Positions 59,449 to 64,000 of a stretch of DNA of 64,000 nt are shown piece by piece. Below the pieces are notes generated by a model. It was not told where the DNA came from and did not search any database. It saw only the letters and a list, made by a program, of their open reading frames with translations. Each line of letters starts with the position of its first letter. The first letter of the stretch is position 1. The translations under genes and the position numbers were made by a program. Origin of the DNA: CAYQJL01 sp964612295 (lineage in GTDB: Bacteria; Eisenbacteria; RBG-16-71-46; CAIMUX01; WJJG01). The stretch is from positions 21,491-85,490 of the forward strand of contig CAZTDY010000011.1 in assembly GCA_964612295.1 (NCBI GenBank). Direction: 5' to 3'.

Positions 59449-61365
59449 ATGGCGAACATCACGCTACCTGACGGCAACCTGCTCGAGGTCCCTGACGGGA
59501 TCTCCTACGGCGAGATTGCTGCCCAGATCTCCAGAGGTCTTGCCAAGAAGGCCGTGGCAGCTCTGGTCGACGGCGAACCTCGCGACCTGACCGCCCCCTG
59601 CGGGTCGGACGCGGCCGTTCGGTTCGTGACGTTCGAGGACGCCGAGGGGCTGGAGGTGTTTCGGCACTCATCCGCCCACCTGATGGCCGAGGCGGTCGTG
59701 GCGCTTTTTCCGGACGCCCAGCCCACGATCGGTCCGGTCGTGGATGAGGGTTTCTACTACGATTTCGATCACGAGCCGTTCTCTGAGGAGGACCTCGAGC
59801 GGATCGAAAAGAAGATGAAGGAGATCGTCGCCGAGGGCCGGCCCCTGCAGCGGCTGGAACTCTCCCCGTCCGAAGCCCTCGAGCTCTTCGCGGACAATCC
59901 CTACAAGGTCGAGATGATCAGCGAAATGGTAGAGGGCGAGACGATCTCGGCCTACCGACAGGGCGAGACCTTTGTCGATCTCTGTCGCGGACCGCACGTG
60001 CCGGACTTGAGACGCATCAAGGCCTTCAAGCTGCTGAAGGTCGCCGGCGCCTACTGGCGCGGGGATTCGCAGAACAAGATGCTGCAACGCATCTATGGCA
60101 TCAGCTTCGACAACCCGAAGGAACTCCGGGTGCACCTGAAGCTGCTCGAGGAGGCGAAGAAGCGGGACCATCGCCGTATCGGCAAGGATCTGGGCCTCTT
60201 CTCGTTCCACGAAGAGGGCCAGGGATTCCCCTTCTGGCACGACAAAGGAACGACGATCTACAACGAGCTGTCCGAGTACATCCGCGAAGAGTGCCGTCTG
60301 CGGGGTTACACCGAGGTGCGGACGCCCATCATCCTCAACCAGGATCTGTGGCTTCGCAGCGGACACTGGGATCACTACGCCGATTCGATGTACTTCTGCG
60401 AGATCGACGAGAAGCCTCATGCCGTGAAACCGATGAACTGCCCCGGCGGGCTCTTAGTCTATCGTAGCCAGATGCACTCCTACCGGGACCTCCCCATTCG
60501 GCAGGGGGAGCTGGGGCTCGTGCACCGCAACGAGCTCTCCGGCGTTCTCCATGGTCTGTTCCGGGTGCGTTCCTTCACGCAGGACGACGCTCACGTGTTC
60601 TGCACCGAAGAGCAGCTGACCGACGAGGTCGTGAAGCTCATCGAATTCTGTATCGACGTGTACAGGACCTTCGGCTTCCCCGACCCGGAGATCAAGCTAT
60701 CGACGAAGCCGGAAAAATACATCGGCGACGACGCCATCTGGGAGATGGCCACGCGCGCGCTGCATGACGGACTGGAACGTCTGGGCCTCTCCTTCGACAT
60801 CAACGAGGGCGACGGCGCATTCTACGGACCGAAGATCGACTTCGACGTCCGCGACTCGCTCCGGCGCAGTTGGCAGTGCGGGACGGTACAGGTCGATTTC
60901 TCGATGCCCGAGCGGTTCGACCTGACCTACGAAGGGGCGGACGGGAAGTCCCACCGGCCGGTCATGCTGCACCGCGCGATCCTGGGAAGCCTGGAACGGT
61001 TCATCGGCGTGTTGATCGAGCACACGGCCGGCAAGCTGCCCCTTTGGATCTCACCGCTGCAGGCGCGGGTGATCCCGGTCAACGACGGCCATCTGCCCTA
61101 TGCCGAAGAGGTCGCCGGCAAGCTCAAGGCCGGCGGTGTGCGGGCCGATGTCGACCGGCGCAGCGAATCGGTCAGCAAGAAGGTCCGCAATGCGCAGCTC
61201 GAGCAGATCAACTACATCCTGGTCGTGGGAGACAAAGAGATAGAGGCGCAGACGGTCAATGTGCGCACGCGCGACAATGTCGTCCACGGACCCGCGGGGA
61301 TTGCCGAGTTCCTGCAGACCCTGCAGGAGGAGATTCGCACGCGGTCGCTAACCTCGAATGCGTAG
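59449..61365 (+). CDS. thrS: Threonyl-tRNA synthetase
   Basis: Charges tRNA-Thr. The 638-residue enzyme has an N-terminal TGS domain (1-60), the editing domain with HSSAHLMAEAV and VDLCRGPHVP, then the class II core: VKPMNCPGGLLVYRSQ (zinc Cys), YRDLPIRQGELGLVHRNE, RVRSFTQDDAHVFC, and a C-terminal anticodon domain (QARVIPVNDGHLPYAEEVAG). The ATG follows GAGGGAG. It lies 90 bases after the FGE gene and overlaps the flippase by 8 bases. Confidence 0.97.
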   Translation: MANITLPDGNLLEVPDGISYGEIAAQISRGLAKKAVAALVDGEPRDLTAPCGSDAAVRFVTFEDAEGLEVFRHSSAHLMAEAVVALFPDAQPTIGPVVDEGFYYDFDHEPFSEEDLERIEKKMKEIVAEGRPLQRLELSPSEALELFADNPYKVEMISEMVEGETISAYRQGETFVDLCRGPHVPDLRRIKAFKLLKVAGAYWRGDSQNKMLQRIYGISFDNPKELRVHLKLLEEAKKRDHRRIGKDLGLFSFHEEGQGFPFWHDKGTTIYNELSEYIREECRLRGYTEVRTPIILNQDLWLRSGHWDHYADSMYFCEIDEKPHAVKPMNCPGGLLVYRSQMHSYRDLPIRQGELGLVHRNELSGVLHGLFRVRSFTQDDAHVFCTEEQLTDEVVKLIEFCIDVYRTFGFPDPEIKLSTKPEKYIGDDAIWEMATRALHDGLERLGLSFDINEGDGAFYGPKIDFDVRDSLRRSWQCGTVQVDFSMPERFDLTYEGADGKSHRPVMLHRAILGSLERFIGVLIEHTAGKLPLWISPLQARVIPVNDGHLPYAEEVAGKLKAGGVRADVDRRSESVSKKVRNAQLEQINYILVVGDKEIEAQTVNVRTRDNVVHGPAGIAEFLQTLQEEIRTRSLTSNA

Positions 61366-62635
61366 GTGGTTCACAACCAGCGGCACCTTTCAGGCCAATC
61401 AGCTCTTCGTCGACGTGGGCACGTTGCTCGGGGCCCAGGGGGGACGCCTCGTTCTGCAGACGGCCGCCTTCGCTCTGGTCGCCCGCGGATTGGGCGCCGA
61501 GGGGCTGGGGGCCACGGCCGTCCTCTTGGGCATCGCGAACATTCTGCGGCCGATCTCGGGATTCGGTCTTCACGTCCTCCTGGTGCGCGAGGTTGCCCGC
61601 GACCAGAGCCGACTGGGCGGCCTGCTCAGGTTGGGGCTCCCCGCCTACGTTCTGGGCGGGGTCGGCATGGGCGGGATCGTCATCTGGGTGGCGGTGCCGT
61701 TTCTGAAGCTGGGCCTGAGCGGGTGGCTCGTCGCCGTACTCCTGATCGGGGAACTGGTTCTGGGCGGCCTCTACAGCTTGTTGTCAAGCAGCTGGCAGGC
61801 TCTCGGCCAATTCCGCCGGCAGGCCCTCTGGTTGCTCTCCCTCCCGGCTCTGAGGCTGGCGTTCCTCCTCTGGCTCTACCTGCGGGGTGACCTCCGGCTG
61901 CCGACCTACGTCGGCGCCTACGCGCTGTCACTGCTCGTGATCGTGGGCGTGGGCTACATCCTCCGGACCCGGTCACGCGACGGTTCACCGGTCACCTTGC
62001 CCAAGGCGCCCTGGAGCGAAGTCCGGCAGGCGCTCCCCTTCGGCCTGGCCATGATGAGCTTGGGATTGCTGCCGGAGATCGACCGCCTGTTCCTGCCGCG
62101 ACTGGCCGGCCTGGATGCCGCCGGGCAGTACGTTGCAGGCATCAAGGTGATCAGCTTCGCCGCCCTCCCCCTCGGGTCACTCCTCGGTGTACTTCTGCCC
62201 CGGATCTTCCGCGATACGGCGGCCGGCACCGCCACCGCCTGGCGCACGACCTGCGCGGTCTGGCGAACCAGTCTCCCCGCATCCCTCGTGCTCGCCGCCG
62301 GCCTTGTGCTCTGTGCACCGCTCGCCTCCTGGCTGGTGGGGTCAGCGGACTACCCCGAAGTCCCCATCATCATCCGGCTGGGCGCCGGCCTGCTCATCCT
62401 GCAGGGGCTCCACCTGCCGGCGGGGGACGTCCTCGGAGGGTGCGGGTTGGCTCGGTACCGCGCTCTGGCCCATGCGGCCGGGGCGGTCGTGGTGGGCGTC
62501 CTGTGCTGGCTTGCCATTCCCGCCTGGGGGTGGCGCGGATCTCTGGTGGCCGCCTACGCCGGTCACCTGTCGCTGGTCGTTCTGCTCGTGGGACGGCTCG
62601 TCGCCTTGCGAGGACCGGCAGCGGCCGAACGATAG
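61358..62635 (+). CDS. Polysaccharide flippase-like membrane protein (MOP superfamily)
   Basis: A 425-residue protein with about 12 hydrophobic helices. It resembles Wzx/PST-type lipid-linked sugar flippases of the MOP superfamily: RLVLQTAAFALVARGLGAEG at the start, GFGLHVLLVREVARD near residue 68, and the central LLPEIDRLFLPRLAGLDAAG repeat typical of the fold. It would move lipid-linked glycan units across the inner membrane. It begins inside the thrS stop region and converges on the glycosyltransferase, with the two 3' ends overlapping by 73 bases (62563-62635). Confidence 0.82.
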   Translation: MRRWFTTSGTFQANQLFVDVGTLLGAQGGRLVLQTAAFALVARGLGAEGLGATAVLLGIANILRPISGFGLHVLLVREVARDQSRLGGLLRLGLPAYVLGGVGMGGIVIWVAVPFLKLGLSGWLVAVLLIGELVLGGLYSLLSSSWQALGQFRRQALWLLSLPALRLAFLLWLYLRGDLRLPTYVGAYALSLLVIVGVGYILRTRSRDGSPVTLPKAPWSEVRQALPFGLAMMSLGLLPEIDRLFLPRLAGLDAAGQYVAGIKVISFAALPLGSLLGVLLPRIFRDTAAGTATAWRTTCAVWRTSLPASLVLAAGLVLCAPLASWLVGSADYPEVPIIIRLGAGLLILQGLHLPAGDVLGGCGLARYRALAHAAGAVVVGVLCWLAIPAWGWRGSLVAAYAGHLSLVVLLVGRLVALRGPAAAER

Positions 62636-63753
62636 AGGCGCGTCAGGGCCGCGGCCTGCGTCGGCAGCGAATACCGGGAGAGGAACGACTCCGCGCACTC
62701 TGGATCGACGGGCTGCCCCGCTTCGATCTCCACGATCCGCCGGCAGGCTTCGGCGGGGACGCCGAGCGGATAGAGCCAGCCGGTTCGGTCCACCTCCACG
62801 GCGTCACGATTCCCTTGCACATCCGAGAGCACGACCGGGATGCCGAGCGAGGTGGCCTCCAGCGGCGCATTCGGAAGTCCTTCGCTCAGCGAGGTCGAAA
62901 GGTAGACATCGAAGGCCCGCAGAACCCGGCAGGCATGCGCCTGGGGCGGAATCCACCGGATCTCGGCCTCGTGGAGCGTCCCCTCCTGCCCCTCACCAAC
63001 ACCGACCACCGCAAAGGTGACGTCCGGCCTCTGCAAGCGCACCAGCCTGGCGATCTCGACAAACTCACCCAGGTTCTTGACTGGGTCGGGGCGCGCCAGC
63101 GTTCCCACAATCAGGCCCGAGGGCGGCAAGCCCAGCTGCCGGCGGGCTTCGCCGGGAGAAAGCGCCTGCGCGCGGATCGTCTCCAGGTCGATCCCATTCG
63201 GGATCACCTCGATCTTCTCATTGGGGACGATGCCGGTCTTCGCGATCGTCTCTGCTTCGCTCGGCGACACGGCGACCAGACGGTGTGACCGCCGTCCGAG
63301 CCATCCTTCCAGGCCCCGATAGACGGGCTCGCGCCATCCGGCGAATCGCAGGCTGGAGTAGCCGCGAAAGGAGTGCACCGCCGCTCGCCGGCCCAAGAGC
63401 GCCGCGATCCGGCCCGTCAGCCCGGCGCCCTTCCCGAAGGTGTGCACCACTTCGATGTCTCGTTGCCTGCAGTAACCGAGAAGCCGGCGGAGCGATCCGA
63501 GACTCACCCGGGACAGGTCCGCGAGGACGGATCCACCGGCGATCGCCTCCAGCTCGGGAAACAGAACCCCCTGGCGCGCGCCGGCAACATGCACCTCCAC
63601 GCCGCACGGGCCCATCAGTGGCAGGACCCGCAACAGCTGCTCGGGCGCACCCCCCAAGCCCGTGCTGGTCAATGCCCACAGGACCCGCGTAGGTCGCTGC
63701 GGCTCGGTTGCCGTGGCATTCGTCAAAGATTGGTTGGTCACCGCTTGCCCCAT
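62563..63753 (-). CDS. Glycosyltransferase family 4
   Basis: A 396-residue GT-B enzyme. N-terminal part: LTSTGLGGAPEQLLRVLPLM and VVHTFGKGAGLTGRIAALLG. C-terminal part: VIPNGIDLETIRA, VGTLARPDPVKNL and STSLSEGLPNAPLEATSLG (the EX7E-type nucleotide-sugar site). It probably extends a surface polysaccharide handled by the neighbouring flippase. The start is the ATG 63751-63753; a GTG nine codons upstream is an alternative. Its last 73 bases overlap the flippase on the other strand. Confidence 0.88.
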   Translation of the reverse strand: MGQAVTNQSLTNATATEPQRPTRVLWALTSTGLGGAPEQLLRVLPLMGPCGVEVHVAGARQGVLFPELEAIAGGSVLADLSRVSLGSLRRLLGYCRQRDIEVVHTFGKGAGLTGRIAALLGRRAAVHSFRGYSSLRFAGWREPVYRGLEGWLGRRSHRLVAVSPSEAETIAKTGIVPNEKIEVIPNGIDLETIRAQALSPGEARRQLGLPPSGLIVGTLARPDPVKNLGEFVEIARLVRLQRPDVTFAVVGVGEGQEGTLHEAEIRWIPPQAHACRVLRAFDVYLSTSLSEGLPNAPLEATSLGIPVVLSDVQGNRDAVEVDRTGWLYPLGVPAEACRRIVEIEAGQPVDPECAESFLSRYSLPTQAAALTRLYRSAAAGPRKATSRPTSRTTSDR

Positions 63754-63854
63754 CCTCGGGTCTCGCTCCCTCCCCCCCACATCCTTCTAGCGCTTCTAGA
63801 CTATTGCATAGGTTGTGTCCCGAGGAATCGGGATTCGGTGAGCTGAGAATAGGA

Positions 63855-63881
63855 AACGGGCAGGTCTCGCACCTGCCCGTT
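63855..63881. terminator. Bidirectional hairpin terminator
   Basis: An 11-bp perfect stem (AACGGGCAGGT with ACCTGCCCGTT; loop CTCGC). On the plus strand it is followed by CTCTTTG; on the minus strand by TCCTATTC. The T runs are short. It could end transcription of a gene beyond the right edge, on the minus strand. Confidence 0.5.
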
Positions 63882-64000
63882 CTCTTTGTGCCGACTCTGG
63901 TCTCTCTTCTTCCATCTCGCGGATGCCCCTTGCCCTTTTCTCTCACCTAGCAGCCCGTGGCAAAAGCCACGCAGCTGGATCTGAAAGCTGTTTCTAACAG
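63882..64000. other. Right-edge segment, possible insertion-sequence end or gene tail
   Basis: About 120 bases with no complete gene. On the minus strand an 18-codon open frame (stop TAG at 63947-63949) runs to the edge and could be a gene end. The same bases contain CGTGGC-AAAA-GCCACG (63956-63971), and CTAGCAGCCCGTGG looks like terminal repeats of some IS1182-type elements. Neither reading is secure. Confidence 0.25.

Overview
The window is 64 kb of GC-rich bacterial chromosome with almost no spare DNA. Nearly every gene lies on the minus strand and reads right to left from about 57.0 kb; only a short block at 57.1-62.6 kb is on the plus strand. The cell is Gram-negative with lipopolysaccharide: Kdo genes kdsA, kdsB and kdsD, lptB and lptC, bamD, lolA, a TonB-dependent receptor and beta-barrel proteins are all present. 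A PorV-type protein, a GWxTD-domain protein, a secreted protein with a FlgD/T9SS-like C-terminal domain and an FGE-domain lipoprotein together point to the FCB superphylum or a related candidate phylum (Eisenbacteria- or Krumholzibacteriota-like). That placement is inferred from gene content, not from a tree.

Layout. 1-2.2 kb: a truncated membrane protein (possible sensor kinase), an AcuC-type deacetylase, tRNA-Leu(GAG) and secG. 2.3-4.3 kb: tpiA and pgk. 4.3-15 kb: an envelope block of six secreted or outer-membrane proteins (GWxTD, PorV-like, FlgD-tailed, TonB receptor, barrel protein, ethylbenzene-dehydrogenase-like lipoprotein) behind one clear promoter. 15.1-28.0 kb: a ten-gene housekeeping run, ftsK-lolA-rimO-unknown-bamD-nadD-polA-coaE-prfB-pgm, with prfB read through a +1 programmed frameshift. 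28.2-29.4 kb: metK with its own promoter.

29.6-40.7 kb: a complete mannose-family phosphotransferase chain (EI, HPr, IIA, IIB and a fused IIC-IID permease) together with HPr kinase, a GH57 alpha-glucan enzyme, hibernation factor HPF and sigma-54 (rpoN). 40.7-48.2 kb: LPS export and Kdo synthesis (lptB, lptC, acyltransferase, kdsD, kdsA, kdsB), CTP synthase and ribosomal proteins L27 and L21. Sigma-54, HPF, HprK and the PTS share one long, closely packed stretch with LPS genes, as the rpoN-hpf-PTS cluster of Proteobacteria does. 48.3-57.0 kb: rng, comF and lgt, then the cell-shape genes rodA, mrdA, mreD, mreC and mreB.

57.1-62.6 kb (plus strand): a small secreted carboxypeptidase-regulatory-like protein, an FnIII-FGE lipoprotein, thrS and a polysaccharide flippase, whose end overlaps a convergent glycosyltransferase (minus). 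The last 250 bases hold a hairpin terminator and a short terminal segment that may be an insertion-sequence end or the tail of a gene.

Several promoters can be read by eye. They share a -35 of the form GCTTGAC and a -10 of the form TAGCNT. I saw no CRISPR array, complete insertion sequence, prophage or rRNA.
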